DNA of 64,000 nucleotides from Cordilura impudica (GCA_963682025.1 OY821518.1:145330731-145394730), one strand, 5' to 3'. Shown: positions 1 through 12,946, counted from the first letter of the stretch. The notes: generated by a model not told the origin, from the sequence alone. Numbers and translations are program-made.

Positions 1-1093
1 GCTCTGTATTGAAAAGCACTTGAAAAAAATAGTGCAATATTAAGTTTAAAATTTAAATTATTCTGAAAATAATTTTCTTTCACTCATATTAATTTTTGTA
101 TGATTTGCTTTCAAAAAAATTTAGACAAACATAAATTACGTAAATAGGTATATTTAAGATTTTAATTTGAATAATATATTGAAATTATCATGGAAGAGTT
201 AAAGGCGATTTGGAATAATAATTTTGTTTTTTAAGTAAAACTAATACTTCCTTATTTTATATATTTTTTTTGATTTATAGATATCTGGAAAAAATGTTCG
301 CTTTTTACAGTTCACATTTATGATGATATATGAAATATTTTTTTCTCTTTTTTGTAGGTGTATTGGTGTTTGCACTTCCTTAAGGGGTGGTAGGTTTTAA
401 AACCTTCTTTTGCATTTCTCTTTCTGAATGCACAACATTTCGAGAGTGTTGTGTCAAAATTTTAAGTAAATCAGAGCAAAACTTAACAAGATACAGCGTT
501 TCCAGCGACCAGCCTCACACGGTATATAGTATATAAATCATAGTATATAAATTCGAAGTCCGTCAACATCATAGCTCAAAATCTACTTGACCGAATCTTT
601 TGCAATTTTAGACACTATATTTATACATAAATCATCACGTAACCACGAATGGTTTTATTTAATTCCATTTTCTTTCCCATTTTTTAACTACAAATTCCCG
701 AAATTGTATAGCAAAAATCGTTTTTCACTTCAAAATGCTGCCAAAAAAAAAAGTTGAAAAACTCTTCGTCACTACCACAGGAAACATGAAACGCGTTCCG
801 ATTTTTTTATTTCACATGATACGGTAACGAGTTATGATGTTCACCGCAAAACAACAACGCCTCCGGAGATTCGCGGACTTATTTATTAAAATTTTTAATT
901 GAAATTTTTTTCAAAGATTCTTCAAATATTATGCTATAACGTATATATGAAATAAATAATCCGCCATTATTCATATCCTCAAAAAAGAATTATGAAAATA
1001 CGACTTTTTTAACTTTTAAACCCCCCTTAAGAAACTTTTAGGAACCTTGCTCTAAAACGCTTTTTTTTCTATGCTATTCTATTTTTTCTACAA

Positions 1094-1747
1094 TAAAATG
1101 GAGTTAGTTTATAGCGAACTCGGCGGGACCGGCCAAATTAGTTCCTTATAGACTAAGTTCGTTATAACCGTAGTATTTTTTGATTTGTCTGAAAGGTTTA
1201 AAAATATTTTTTTTAGTTGAATAAGTTTATTTATTTTGGGGCATTTTAAAAAGTTATAAAACATAAATTAAATTGCTAAAAAGATACATATTAATTGTTT
1301 GTCTTAATGAGACTAAAATTACCGAGTTTCTATCAAAATAAAATATTTTTTTAAAATCATATAATATGAAAAACGCCTTATGTATAGAAGCAGAAAGTAC
1401 AAAGCAAAGGTTGGCTACTAGCAAACTTTTACGAAAATATACATAAAAGGACCTTTTACAAAACTTCATTTGAAAATCGAAGTTTTTGTTTTGTATTAAA
1501 ATTAAATGAAAATAAAATAAAATTAAATTAAAACTATTTTTTTTTTAAATATATATAATATAGGAAAATTCTGAAATGGAAAAAAAAAATTGTGTGTTAA
1601 AGTCAAAAGTTTGATATAACCACTGTTCGCTATAAGAGAAGCAATTTGTATGAAAAATGTGATTAAAACTCTTGGGACCGAAGAAATTCTTCGCAATAAA
1701 CAAAAATTTATTACAACCAGGGTTCGTTATAAGCGAACTCCATTGTA
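1094..1747. mobile_element. MITE inside Helitron A, pogo/Tigger-like ends
   Basis: Inverted ends: AATGGAGTT...TATAGCGAAC on the left and GTTCGTTATAAGCGAACTCC on the right, beside TA. The same insert is at about 54033-54684 in the inverted Helitron copy, so it entered before that Helitron was duplicated. The end style (TGGA..TTCG(C/T)TATAACGAAC) resembles known pogo/Tigger termini, but there is no coding capacity, so the assignment is inference. Confidence 0.5.
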
Positions 1748-2044
1748 TTAAATTTTAATAATTTTGGGAATCTCCAATCTCCTCACTTTCCCCGGCCTTC
1801 CCACGTTCAAGTCAAATTGATCACACATACAATAGTAAAAAAATTGTTAAGCAACTGTCCCATTGAAAAATTGAAAGAGAGAATGGAAACGTATGATTGT
1901 TTAGTAAAAAAGAGTAAAAAAGTGTGAGTGCATTATAACCTGAAAGCCAAAAATTTAACGTGTGAAGGACGGGTAATATCTTAAATATATTTACGTTGAT
2001 CCCTGACTCACTGACTGACTGACTGAGAGACTGACTGATTCTGT

Positions 2045-2412
2045 AACGCTTACCAAAATGATACGGTTATAATTCCTAGGATTGATCTCGCCCCAACCGA
2101 CACCACATTACCTTTCGTATTAAAACGCCGCCAGTTTCCAGTAATTCCTGCATACGCAATTACCATAAACAGGGCTCAAGGCCAGTCATTTGATTATGTT
2201 GGCATTAATTTGGAGACCGCGGTGTTTTCACACGGGCAACTGTATGTGGCTTTGTCACGATCAAAAGCGGCAAGCCAAGTTAAGATACGTATTCAATCGA
2301 ACCCACAGCAAGGAAAACTATTAAATGACCAACGATTTTTCACACGAAATATAGTTTTTCAAGAGATTCTAAATTCAAAAACATTTTTGCCAAATATTTC
2401 TTATCTGTTTTG
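2045..2412 (+). pseudogene. Helitron Pif1-like helicase, C-terminal fragment
   Basis: Only the last 110-120 residues of the helicase half of a Helitron RepHel protein remain. The recognisable signatures are AITINRAQGQSFDYVGINL and, shortly after, VFSHGQLYVALSRS, the last conserved motifs of Pif1-family superfamily-1B helicases. The frame runs to a stop at 2411-2413. In active Helitrons this domain unwinds DNA during rolling-circle transposition; here the Rep nuclease and the upstream helicase motifs are missing, so the fragment is inactive. It is nearly identical to the minus-strand fragment at 53434-53784. Confidence 0.85.
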
Positions 2413-2569
2413 ATACTTATGTATACAATTTCTACAAACACAATCTTTTTTCATATGTACATATGTAACAATATAATTTTTACTTTACTACTATAATTAA
2501 AGGAATCTAATTTATTATAAATTTTTCGTGTATTTAAATTTAAACTGTTTTATTCATAATTTTTAAACG

Positions 2570-2597
2570 GGCGCCTAGGCGCCACACAATCAACTAG
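2570..2597 (+). repeat. Helitron A 3' terminal hairpin and CTAG
   Basis: Perfect palindrome GGCGCCTAGGCGCC at 2570-2583, then ACACAATCAA and CTAG, then T. Helitrons end in a short hairpin about ten bases before CTRR and insert between A and T. The inverted copy at 53210 has the same arrangement with a less perfect hairpin. Confidence 0.85.
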
Positions 2598-3209
2598 TTT
2601 AATTATATTGGTCCAGGAAAATGATTGTCCACATAATAAATATAGTGATGGGTATAAGCTTTCCGACAGGAAAAAAGTGTTTGGAAGCAAATTGGAGAAG
2701 GGCACTGTTTTTATAATTGTATAATATCGATCCGGAATTCGCAGGACATTTAATGGCCACAAGCTCTCCCTCAATATCTCTAACACAATTTGGCATGTTC
2801 AACATATCGCACCTGTACCTCTAAAGTGAGTCAACTCAAAATTTTCAATTTTCACTTTTTGCAAGAAAACGATAAACAGTAGTCATATCTATCCACTGTA
2901 AAAATCTTACATCGATTTTTCTAGTCTTTCGCAAATAAATACAGTTGTAATCCTCTTTGTGGTATAAGAGTTGCTTCTTTAGAATCCACTAAAAACACAT
3001 ATTTTGAGTTGCACCCAAAAAACTTGTTATATTTGATGATCACTGAAAAAATCGCAAAAACAACTACTGTTGTATTCTTATTATTCGCAATTCTTTACAA
3101 TGAAACAACTGCCTTTAAAATTTATAGTACATATTAAAAAAAAAACCGTTTTTACAGGTGCAAAGTTAAAAGTAAGTCGAATATTGTTCTTGACATTCGC
3201 TATGTCTAA
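2598..3209. other. Non-coding stretch with a decayed MITE
   Basis: No gene seen. Bases about 2805-3035 resemble the MITE at 26516-26742: TATCGCAC near the left end, then GTGAGTCAACTCAAAA, and TTTTGAGTTG in inverse orientation near the right end. The remainder is AT-rich sequence without a recognisable feature. Confidence 0.4.
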
Positions 3210-4008
3210 ACAAGTAAGAAAATTATAGTCGGTCTAGCCCGACTATATGATACCCTATACCATGGTTAAGATACCCTATCTCTTCGGTCCAACTATTTGG
3301 ATATAGCAAATAAGCATAAATCAAATTTGAGTGGCATTTTTATTAATATTTTTCGCTGCAGATATGAAAAAGTTCATATCGGATACTATACTTATATAGG
3401 GACTAGGTCGAAAAATGGACCGATCATGACCATATTTGGTAAAGTCACTTATACTTTGAAAAAATATATACAAACCAAATTAGAGAAAAATCTGTGCAAT
3501 ATTTTCGTTTTTTAATAGATTTAAGTGAAGATCGGGAAGCAGCTCTGTATGGGGCCTATGACTAAGAATTTTCCTATAGGGAGTATTTTTGAACTACTGA
3601 TTAATAGATGTAATAAACACATACAAACCCAATTTGACTGAAATCTATATGATAATTTGGAACTTATGGCAATTTATGTCGATTTCATAGGGGTCATTTG
3701 TATGGGGGTAGGTCTGAATATGGACCGATTCTCACCAATTTCAACAGCGTTCATCCCATGGCCGATGGAAGCTTACATACCAAATTTCATCAAAATATAT
3801 TCATATTTGCGACCTGTAGTTTGATTACAAGCTTTACATGGACACACAGGCGGACGGACGGACGGACGAACATTGCTATTTCAATTGAAAAGTGATTCTG
3901 AGTCGATCGGTATAATTAAAGATGGGTCTAGGACGAATATTTTTGGTTGTTACAAACAGCAGCACAAAGTCATTATACCCAAACCACATAGTGGTATAAG
4001 GTATAAAA
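3210..4008 (+). repeat. RepA interspersed repeat, copy a
   Basis: Unclassified repeat of roughly 750-800 bp. The plus orientation begins ACAAGTAAGAAAATTATAG, followed by a near-palindrome (GTCGGTCTAGCCCGAC) and GATACCCTATACCATG. It ends with a (GGAC)n tract, CACAAAGTCATTATACCC and GTGGTATAAGGTATAAAA. The motif ATACCCTATACCA therefore occurs near both ends in inverted orientation. Small open frames across these repeats drift between copies, so I treat the family as non-coding. No transposase or RNA polymerase III box was recognised. Confidence 0.85.
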
Positions 4009-4257
4009 ACTGTTGCTCATTCATACTTTTTTTTATATTGGCAAAATCTTTCCGGTGGTAGCCACTTGCGACCCAATGTTTGTTTATTGGACGAACATCC
4101 CATCTTAATGTTCGTCATTTTTTCCCCATATGTTCAGAATATATTTCGCATAAATTTAGGAAGCTTAAGGCAATAAATAAATTAGACGCATCCATTTTTT
4201 TTTTTAACAATATGTCAAAATATATGATACATTTATATTTTTCGGTAACTGCACATT

Positions 4258-4608
4258 TTTTTATACCCTATACCACTATGTGGTTTGGGTATAATGACTT
4301 TGTGCTGCTGTTTGTAACTACCAAAAATATTTTACTTAGACCCATCTTTTATTATACCGATCGAATCAGAATCACTATCTGATTCGATTTAACGATGTCC
4401 GTCCGTCCGTCCGTCTGGGTGTCCATGTAAAGCTTGTAATCAAACTGCAGGTCGCAAATATTAATATATTTTGATGAAATTTGGTACATAAGCTTTTATC
4501 GGACATAGGATGAAGGCTGTTGAAATTGGTGAGAATCGGTCCATGTTCAGACCTATCCCCATACAAATGACCCCTATGAAATCGACTTAAATTGCCATAA
4601 GATCCAAA
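4258..4608 (-). repeat. RepA interspersed repeat, copy b, cut by Helitron
   Basis: Starts with TATACCCTATACCACTATG, the 3' end of the family read on the minus strand, and follows the consensus through the (GTCC)n tract to the phrase GCCATAAGATCCAAA, where the Helitron 5' terminus (TC at 4609) interrupts it. The rest of the copy is not found after the Helitron 3' end at 8169, so a deletion or rearrangement followed. Confidence 0.85.
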
Positions 4609-7600
4609 TCTAATATATATAAAAATGAGTTGGCGTGTGTTTGTGACAGCATAACTAAAGAACGGAATGACGGATTTGGCTGATTCGGTTTTAATTTTGT
4701 TCACTGTTGTCCCCGAATAGTTTGTAGACAAAAAAATTTCCATAATTTTACATATATTTTTTATATATATTTTTGCAAACAAAATCGCAATATTGATTGC
4801 CTGCTCATACTACACGAGGTTATGATACGTTTTGTGCAAAAAAAAACATATTTTGCTAAGAATTTTTAAAATTCTCATTTTTTTAAAAAAAATTTTTAAC
4901 ATCAACTTCTTATCTGAATATGAGTGAAAAAAACAAAATTGTAAGTAAAACCATTTTCCAATTATTTTCAAATGAAAAATATCCATTAAACTTCAAAATA
5001 CTTATACACTCTCAATGTTTGTAATTCATTTGAAGTTTGTATATCCTACTGTGACAGCACCTGCTAGCTACTGCACCAGCTGATGACTACTTTTATTAGA
5101 TATTTTTCAATACAAAAATATTTGCTTTTAAAGTCAGAAGTTGTTTGACGTCCGAACAAATTAATAAGTTTCGGTTATATTATAATAATGATTTTGTTTT
5201 CAATTAACTTTAATAATAAGTGAGTGAGATGCCGCCAATCAGACGTAGGAACATTGGTCGCAGAAGCCGTACGGCTACAAGCTCAAGAAATTCTCGAGTT
5301 ATTGAAAGTCCTGAACATCGGGCAAATCGGATTGAGAGGAACAGCCAACGGATATTAGAATCCCGATTAATTCAGTCACATGAAGATCGAGCTATACGAA
5401 ATGAAGATAATCGATTGAGACAGAGACGTCGCATTACATCTATTAATCGATCGGATGATAATCATCAAGAAAACAATATAGCTAGATGCGTGCAACGACA
5501 AGCTGGTGTACCGACAGCTTATTTACGTACAGCCTTCCGCTATGATTCATCTACTGATTATTCTACGGATAATAATGTTGAATCGGCTCTATGAGCATTG
5601 TATGTTCTCATTGCAAGGCTCTGAAATTTCCAAAAGAATCTCAAGGGTTATGCTGCGCAAATGGAAAGATTAAACTACCACCATTAAACCCACCACCTGA
5701 GCCACTGTATTCATTGGTTTCTGGATCAGCACCTCTTTAGAAGCATTTCCTAACCAATATACAAAAGTACAATTCTTGCTTTCAAATGACTTTGTTCGGC
5801 GCCACGAACATTGTCCGAGACAATTTCGTGCCGACATTTAAGGTAACTCATTTGCCACATGTAAATAAATTTAATTTTTCATCAGTTCACACCACCGTTG
5901 CAGAATCAAGGTCAAATTTACCATAGAGCTGGTTCGTTGTTGCCAAACGTTGATGCAGACTATCAATTTCTGCAAATATATTTTATGTGGAACTCAAACG
6001 ATGAAGTCGCTCAACGTTGCACATACAATGCCTCTACTAAACTGGAAATAGTGCAACAGTTGCAAAGTATCCTTCATGAACACAATGCATTAGTTGGGTT
6101 GTTCAAAACGGCTCTTGAACAAATGTCGTCAGACAACCACAAAATTGTTATACATTCCGATAGAAGGCCAGCTGGGGAACACGCCAGAAGATTCAATGAT
6201 GATGTTGCAATAGGTGTTGTAGGTGAAAATTTGGCTTCACGTGATATTGTTCTCCATCGTCGTAACGACCGATTACAGCGTGTGCCCTGTACTCTTTTGG
6301 CAGGGTGATGATGGCTATCATTTCACAATCAAGATGGTAAACCCATTAACCGGTGAGTACCATGAAATTTCAAAAGTTAAATTGTAATTTTGTTACCAAC
6401 AAATTACACACTTGAAATTGTAGGCGCCGAGACGAACAAAAAACTGAGTTCCATGAACTTCTACGCATTCAGATTGATGGTTCGTGAAAACGACTACAAT
6501 TACATTTTAAAATGCAATATGCTGTTGACATGTACGTGAAGATAGAAACGGAGCGGCTGACTTTCCTCAGACTCAATCTTAACCAACTCCGTTCTGAAGA
6601 CTACATACATCTTCGGGACGCTATCACCATAGATGGCAATGGAAACAATGTCGGTAGATTGCAGATTTTGCCAGCAACGTATATTGGAAGTCCGCGACAC
6701 ATGCATGAATATGCACAAGATGCGATGTCGATGTTCGCCAATACGGTCGTCCGGATCTATTTATAACATTTACATGTAATCCACAATGGGATAAAATAAA
6801 AGATCTCCTGTTTCCCGGTCAATCATCGGTACATCGACATGACATAACTGCACGAGTCTTTGGACAGAAACTAAAATCACTGATGCATTTTGTGGTGAAA
6901 CTTAGAGTGTTTGGAGAAACGTGTTGTTGGATGTATTCCGTCGAGTGGCAGAAACGAGGTTTACCCCATGCACATATTTCAGTTTGGTTAAAAGAAAAAT
7001 TAAAACCTGATGAAATTGACGATGTCATATCAGCTGAAATTCCCGACAAACATATTGCAACTGCAAAACGATCCCTCAGCAGATGTTTTTTCGGTGCAAT
7101 TGTTGGATATTGGAAATGGAAAAATTCCCATCAACGTTATGACTGCTTTAATAAAGTTACCTAATGACTTCTGCCATTTCATTGAATCAAAAGAGGAGCT
7201 AATTCATAGTGTGTTCCCCAACATTTCGCAGCATTACAGGAATCACGATTGGCTAGGAGAACGAGCAATATTAGCCGCTAAAAACAAAGACGTCGATGAG
7301 ATAAATGCAACGATTCAAATGGCCATTGAAGGACTAATAGTGTCTTACAAATCAATTGACACTGTCATGAATCAGGAGGATGTTGTGAATTATCCAACAG
7401 AATTTTTAAATTCAATCAAGTTGTCAGGTTTGCCGCTACATTATCTACAGTTGAAGGTTGGATCCGTAGTTATAATGATGCGTAATATCAATCAGCCTCG
7501 ACTTTACAATGGCGCAAGACTTACTGTCAAAAAATTTATGACAAACGTCATTGAAGGAACAATTATGAAGGGAAAGTACAAGGGGGAAGACGTACTCATC

Positions 7601-8169
7601 CCACGAATACCAATAATTCCCAATGATTTGCCATTCGATTTCAAACGCCTTCAATTTCCAGTTAGACTTGCATTTGAAATGATCATTAATAAGGCGCAGG
7701 GACAGTCTTTCAAAATTTGTGGCATCAATTTGTAGTATCCATGCTTTTCTCATGGCCAGCTCTATGTGGCATGTTCTCGAGTAGGCAAACCATCGGCGTT
7801 ATTTGTTTACGCTCCCGACAGACAAACAAAGAACGTTGTACATCTGAAAGCGTTGCAGTAATTTAAAATCTCAATTAGATTGACTTTATTAAAATAATCA
7901 TTAAAAACTTAACAAAAATAATATTTAAAGCATTTTTTTAAATAAACATACTTTTGTAACACAATTATTTTCTCAATTTAAATTAAATATTTAAATACAG
8001 AACCATCTATCCTGAAAATTATAAATTTTTAATTTACCACCTTTCAAGACAGGACGAAATTGGCCGGGTCAGCTATTGTATATATTACAGCACTTGAATA
8101 AAATGAAAAAAAAAATCTGTCTCATTACAACTACAATTCAGGGGTAGCGAAGCGCACCGGGTCAACTAG
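4609..8169 (+). mobile_element. Helitron with both termini, internally deleted
   Basis: The 5' end reads TCTAATATATATAAAAATGA, preceded by host A at 4608. The 3' end reads GTAGCGAAGCGCACCGGGTC then AACTAG, with host T at 8170. This gives the A-T insertion pattern and the TC...CTAG termini typical of Helitrons. Length is 3561 bp, well short of a full RepHel element, consistent with the internal deletion in its gene. The 3' terminal block closely resembles that of the small Helitron at 26948-27353, which suggests the two share a mobilising family. Confidence 0.9.
5228..7863 (+). pseudogene. Helitron Rep-helicase (RepHel), deleted and frameshifted
   Basis: A Helitron replication initiator-helicase gene in pieces. 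5228-5594 encodes an Arg-rich charged N-terminus (MPPIRRRNIGRRSR). 5898-6308 encodes HRAGSLLP and PAGEHARRFND, typical of the Helitron-like N region. 6500-6770 encodes VETERL-type and GSPRHMHEYAQDAM segments. 6883-7060 carries the Rep HUH motif in RGLPHAH, with the two His codons at 6967-6969 and 6973-6975. About 7050-7080 the frame jumps directly to helicase sequence (LLDIGNGK, then NKAQGQSF, then FSHGQLYVACSR), so roughly the first half of the helicase is missing. Frameshifts and stops, including TAG at 7733-7735, separate the pieces. Confidence 0.9.
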
Positions 8170-10329
8170 TTTTATATATATATATATTTAATTATAAATT
8201 GTTTTATAACTAAATCATTATTATAATTAATAATGAACTAGTAAGAAATTATCAAAATTTATTATTATAAAGTTTAGAAATATGATAAAATTTATACAAA
8301 AATTAACATATAAATTTAATTATTTTATATTTACTTTTAATTAAATATTTATTGTAAATTGATTAAAATTATAAAATTTATAGTTATAAAATATATAGAT
8401 AATTAAAACTTCTTCTTAAAAATATCATAAAAAATCAACTAAATCAATTTTTAAAATTACAATAACATTAAATCATCATTCGAAGACGACCTGATTTGAT
8501 GCGAAAGCTACGAAATCAAAATTCAAATGGTGATTGACGTACTTATTTGTACGTCGCCTTTAAAGCTTCAAACACACGACACTCACACATATGCACTGCT
8601 TGATGGGTTTATTTGATCGTCGCTGGCGGCCTTAAAATTCATATACATAATTTTAATTGATATAAAAAGGAATGAAAGGGAATACTTTTGAAAAAAAAAA
8701 CAAAAAAAAAAAAACACAAAACGGAAAATACAGTTTAAAGATATTATTTTGTAGTTTAATTAATTAAGTATAGTAATTTATTTAGAATAATTATTGAAAA
8801 AGTTAATATAAATATGAAAACAATTGGTGTGAATATGCCAATTGTTTGTACTTTATTGATTATTGTTGGGTTCTTTTTAATCGGAGATGGAATTCGCTCC
8901 TTGAAATCTATAGAGGAATAAAAATTGTGTTTTTTTTGGGGGTTTATTTGATTTATTTGCAATTTGACACGGGTTGACAATTTCCATAAATCTCATGAAA
9001 AATTGTGGTTTGGGTTAGGCAATAAAGAATATGAAATAAAAGAGACAGCTTGAGTTTAGTTAAAATTTCTTTTTTGAGCTCACGCAGTATCAAAATCCGA
9101 GTGAGTTACTTCTTCAACACTGACTCTTTAGCTTCGGTTTACATTAGTCTTTTTTTCTTATTCGAAAGCGTATTTAGGAAAAAAGGTAGTAAATTGACCT
9201 AAAAGCTATCGACACTTTTTTGTTTATTAATTTTGTGATGGTTTTAGCAGCTAGTGCTTAATTAATATAATTTTGTAATAATTTGTTATTATATATATAG
9301 TTATATATTAAATAAATAAATAAATAAATCAATGTTTAATTTAAATATTATTTTTAATTTAGTGTATAGTATAAGTTATTGATTTGAGACAAAATATTTC
9401 TTCGGAAAACAACTACATTTTCATTTGTTCTGAAAACTTGTTGCTGGAGCGGTCTATACCAACTTTAATTTTCTCACTTTTCTTTCTTATAAATTATATT
9501 GATAGGCCTTAAAAGTTAATTTGTTGTTCGTCTTCATAATATATATCATTTTCCTCCTTCGAATCCGATAAGAGTGACATGCCTTCACAATACTTTTGAA
9601 CTTGCACTACAGCATAGAAAATAAAATAATGAATGTAGTTATAAAAAATTTTCTTTGGAAAATATTTTCGTTTCGTTAGGGTTTTTCAACAATTTTTTTA
9701 GCACAATAATGTGCTGTTTCTTTGTTCGATATGCATCTGCCTTTAAGTACACTGCACTGAACAGTGTGGCTGTATTCTTTTGCGGAAGTACTTTAGTATG
9801 CGTCATCTTCCGAGAAAAAAATTTACTTTTTTTACTTATTCATTGTTCCTTTTATTTTTATTTTTTCTTTTTAACTGTTGTTTATATCTTTTCTATATCT
9901 ATATAATAAAAAGTATATTGTGTTTAGTACTTTTCATTTATTTTGTATTTTATTACCAACGAACTACTTCGCTTGCACCTGTCCCTTGTCTTACGCAAAA
10001 TATCCCTTGAACATAAGTTTCACATCTGTTATATATAATATATTTCCCAAGTCGACTTGTATCTGCTTATTTAAAAGCTTGAAGGGAGGGTCATTATTAT
10101 TAAATTCTGCTCCACATCCTTAATATTCACCGGTTATTTAAGGTGAAAGTGCGAAAAGAAAAAGACAGGAATTATATTTTTCCAAACAAGTATTCCAAAC
10201 ACAATTGATATAACGCACTGCTGTTATCAAATTACAGCATAAAACGAGAAAGAAAATTATGATCAGTTTAAACAGACTACGATACCCTGTATCTTGAATT
10301 TTGAGAAATGGTCTTAAGCCAACACCAAA
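8170..10329. other. AT-rich non-coding stretch
   Basis: No gene recognised. 8170-8460 is very AT-rich with a short (TA)n run. 8480-8640 is a slightly more GC-rich patch (GACGTACTTATTTGTACGTC is a short palindrome). Homopolymer A runs lie at 8690-8715. Short open frames at 9655-10123 are Phe/Tyr-rich translations of T-rich DNA and show no family resemblance. Confidence 0.5.
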
Positions 10330-10790
10330 TATGAGTTGCACAGTTATATATTTGTGGCCTGCAGATATGAGAACTAGGTAAAAAAACTGACCGATATTGA
10401 CCCCATTAAAAAAGTTTATTATTATCTCAAAAACGTTAACCAGATTTGCGGAAAAATTATGAAATTTTTTTTAGCTTTATATGGGAACTTCGACTAAAAA
10501 TAGGGTATATTTTATATATCTATATTTAAACGATATCTATACGACAATCTGCATTTTACGATCTAGATCTGCTAGGTCTGAACATGGACCTACTTTCAGC
10601 AACACCGATCATCCTATGGCGAACAAAAGCTAAAATAACAAATTTTAACAAAATGTGTTTATATTTGTAACTTAGCTAAAAACTTTATACAGGTATACGG
10701 GTCAACAGGCGGACATATGGATACCGCTAAATCGACTCATCAAGTGATTATGATGGCTTTGTTTGCCACAATTTAGTTATAAGAGAGATT
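10330..10790 (+). repeat. RepA copy c, strongly diverged
   Basis: Segments follow the RepA order: a GCAGATATGA phrase, ACTAGGT..AAAA..TGACCGAT, then GGTCTGAACATGGACC, TCATCCTATGGC, and a decayed tract corresponding to the (GGAC)n run. Much more diverged than copies a, f, h and i, so an older insertion. Confidence 0.6.
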
Positions 10791-11454
10791 TTACAGACAT
10801 AATATATAATTATGTAGACAAAAAGTATTGTTTGTTAATTATTCACATTTTAATTAGCAATATCCGTCCTTCCGTTTGTTCTTATATTAAATATTATAAC
10901 ACTTGGTCCAAAACTAATGTAATACCATTAATCTAATGATATTATTTTTCTGTGTATTTTGTTGAAAATGTGAAAACTTATTGTTCAAACTGTTCTAAAT
11001 TTCATTCTGACGTAGTTTAAGCAAAATAACCCATTTTATTAAAAACATTTGGAAAACGATTTTATCAAGAAATCAGTTATTCATATACTTACCTTAAAAC
11101 ATGTAACTATAATTTTAACACTAAAAAAAATCACCATTCTGTCTGTTTAAAATTTGTTCAAAACATACATAACTCAGAATTACTATACACATCTCTCAAT
11201 ATATAAATAGTTACCCTATGGTGCCTGCATTCTCATTTTGAGAAGAGACTATTAATTTTGTTTTACTTTAATTTATTTGCTTTATTTATTATCAATATGA
11301 AGAAACCAAATAATATTTTTAAATCATATTTTTTAAATTCAGCAAAATTTTGTTTAAATTCATCTAAATCGTTATATGGGCTTAGGGTTCATAACACAAA
11401 AATGGTAAAAATCACACATTAATTTCTGTAATATATTTCTTTTTATCGTACTAA
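10791..11454. other. AT-rich non-coding stretch
   Basis: No open frame of note, no inverted ends and no resemblance to the other repeats in the window were seen. Confidence 0.4.
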
Positions 11455-12181
11455 TAAGTAAGAAAATTATAGTCGGTCCAGACAACTAATTGGATATAGC
11501 AAATAAGCCTAAATCAAATTTGAGTGGCATTGTTATTAATTATTTGGCCAGCAGTTATGAGAATGTTCCTATGGGATACTATATTTATATGACGACTAGG
11601 TCCAAAAATTTACCGATCATGACTATACTAGGTAAAGTCACTTAGTTTTTGCAAAACCATATACAAACCAAATTTAAGAAAAATCTGTGCAATAATTTCG
11701 TTTTCCATAGATTTAAGTGAAGATCGGGAAGCAACTTTATATGGAGGCTATGAGTAAGAACTGCAATTGAACTACCGATTAATGGGTGTAATAAATACAC
11801 ACAAACCAAACTTGACCGAGACTCATAGATAGTTTGGATATTACGGCAATTAAGTCAACCTCATAGGGGCCATTTGTATGTGGAATAGGTCTGCACATGC
11901 ACCGGTTTTCTCCAGTTGCAATAGCGTTTGTGCAACGGCCAATAGAAGCTTATATTCCAAATTTCATAAAAATATATCTACAGTTGCGAAGCTTACTTCT
12001 ATTGCAAAGTTTACATGGACACACAGACGGACCGACGGACAAACGGAAGGACGGACGGACATACTTACATCGGTAAAACGTCACTGGGAATGATTCTGAG
12101 TCGCTCGGTATGATGAAAAATGGCTCAAATATTTTTGATAGTTATAAACACCAGCACAAACTCATATTTATAGGATATAAA
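11455..12181 (+). repeat. RepA copy d, moderately diverged
   Basis: Begins AAGTAAGAAAATTATAGTCG and keeps the family order: GCAGTTATGAGAATG, GGTAAAGTCACTTAG, GAAGATCGGGAAGCA, TCATAGGGGCCATTTG, then a (GGAC)n tract near 12030. The leading palindrome and the terminal GGTATAGGGTATA are partly lost. Confidence 0.8.
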
Positions 12182-12245
12182 TATGAAAGCTAGAACTATG
12201 TACACAACATTGATAACTATCATAATAAAATGAACAATTTATAAA

Positions 12246-12946
12246 CAGCCCAATTCTAAATATTCCCAGGGAAATGAGTTCCCGGGGAATTCATTTTTCC
12301 CGAGAATAAATCCTCCTATTCTAAACAGACGGGGAGAAGAATAATATGGGAGAGAGAATTTCAAGTATTCGAAGACAGCTGTTTTGCTTCAGTTGTTTTG
12401 TTTTGTTTACAAATTTAAAAATTTTTGTGGAAATTAATAGTAAAACTTTTTTTAAAATCTTTAATAAATTAAAAATAAATACAAAAAATTTTCAGTGTAG
12501 CGTTTCTGATGGTAGATGAAGCAGAAGAGCAGAAGCAGGACAAGACGGAGCAAAGCATGCAACATCAGGGTTGGCTTGCATTTTGTTCAAAAGAACATGA
12601 ATTTGTATTTTGTTTGTTGCTTTTGACCTGAAAGCAACGGTAATGCCATAATAATATTATTATACGAAATTTTAAATGATATATGTTACTATTTTTCTTA
12701 AAAATATTAAATAATTAAATTTTTCGCAGCACTGCCTCGTAGTTTTTTGGCGGAATTATTCCCATATTATTCTCCCTTTTATTGACATTCTACTATTTTC
12801 CCGGGGAAGAGTTTCCCATTTTCGAAGTTCTTTTAGAATAAGGGTAAAGGGAAAAGAGAAAAAATTCCCGGGGAGATTTTATTAAGAATAGGGGAACAGG
12901 GAATAGGGAAAAAATTCCCAGGGAATTGTTATTGAGAATTGGGCTG
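12246..12946. mobile_element. MITE with CAGCCCAATTCT termini
   Basis: Left end CAGCCCAATTCTAAATATTC, right end (complement) CAGCCCAATTCTCAATAACA; both are followed inwards by clustered TTCCC(A/C)GGGAA motifs. About 700 bp, with no transposase frame. The flanks (ATAAA left, AAAATA right) do not give a clear target duplication, so the superfamily is left open. Confidence 0.72.

Larger units (their letters stand above)
1..2597 (+). mobile_element. Helitron remnant A, 5' end outside the window
   Basis: The sequence from base 1 to 2597 is repeated in inverted orientation at 53210-55645: the first bases here match the complement of bases near 55645 and the last bases match the complement of 53210. 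The right end has the classic Helitron 3' signature: a perfect 14-bp GC-rich palindrome at 2570-2583 (GGCGCCTAGGCGCC), ten bases, then CTAG at 2594-2597 followed by host T. A helicase C-terminus lies at 2045-2412 just upstream. Most of the copy is non-coding and AT-rich, and holds a MITE at about 1094-1747. No Rep domain is visible, so this is a non-autonomous or truncated copy. The 5' terminus cannot be seen. Confidence 0.82.

Noticed and set aside
1993..2040. GACTGACT array as a regulatory or satellite element
   Set aside because: It is a short microsatellite inside the Helitron, present with different repeat numbers in the relatives at about 53775 and 56650.
4375..4782. 135-codon minus-strand frame, and sister frames at 3698, 46213 and 49737 with SEHGPILTNFNS, TKFHQNI and TWTHRRTDGRTD
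   Set aside because: These recur because RepA recurs. Frames are opened and closed differently in each copy, half are on the antisense of the repeat, and the RTDGRTD end is the (GGAC)n tract. No sign of coding constraint.
9655..10123. Overlapping hydrophobic open frames as a membrane protein gene
   Set aside because: Composition is that of T-rich DNA; frames overlap, lack a family resemblance and have no supporting context.
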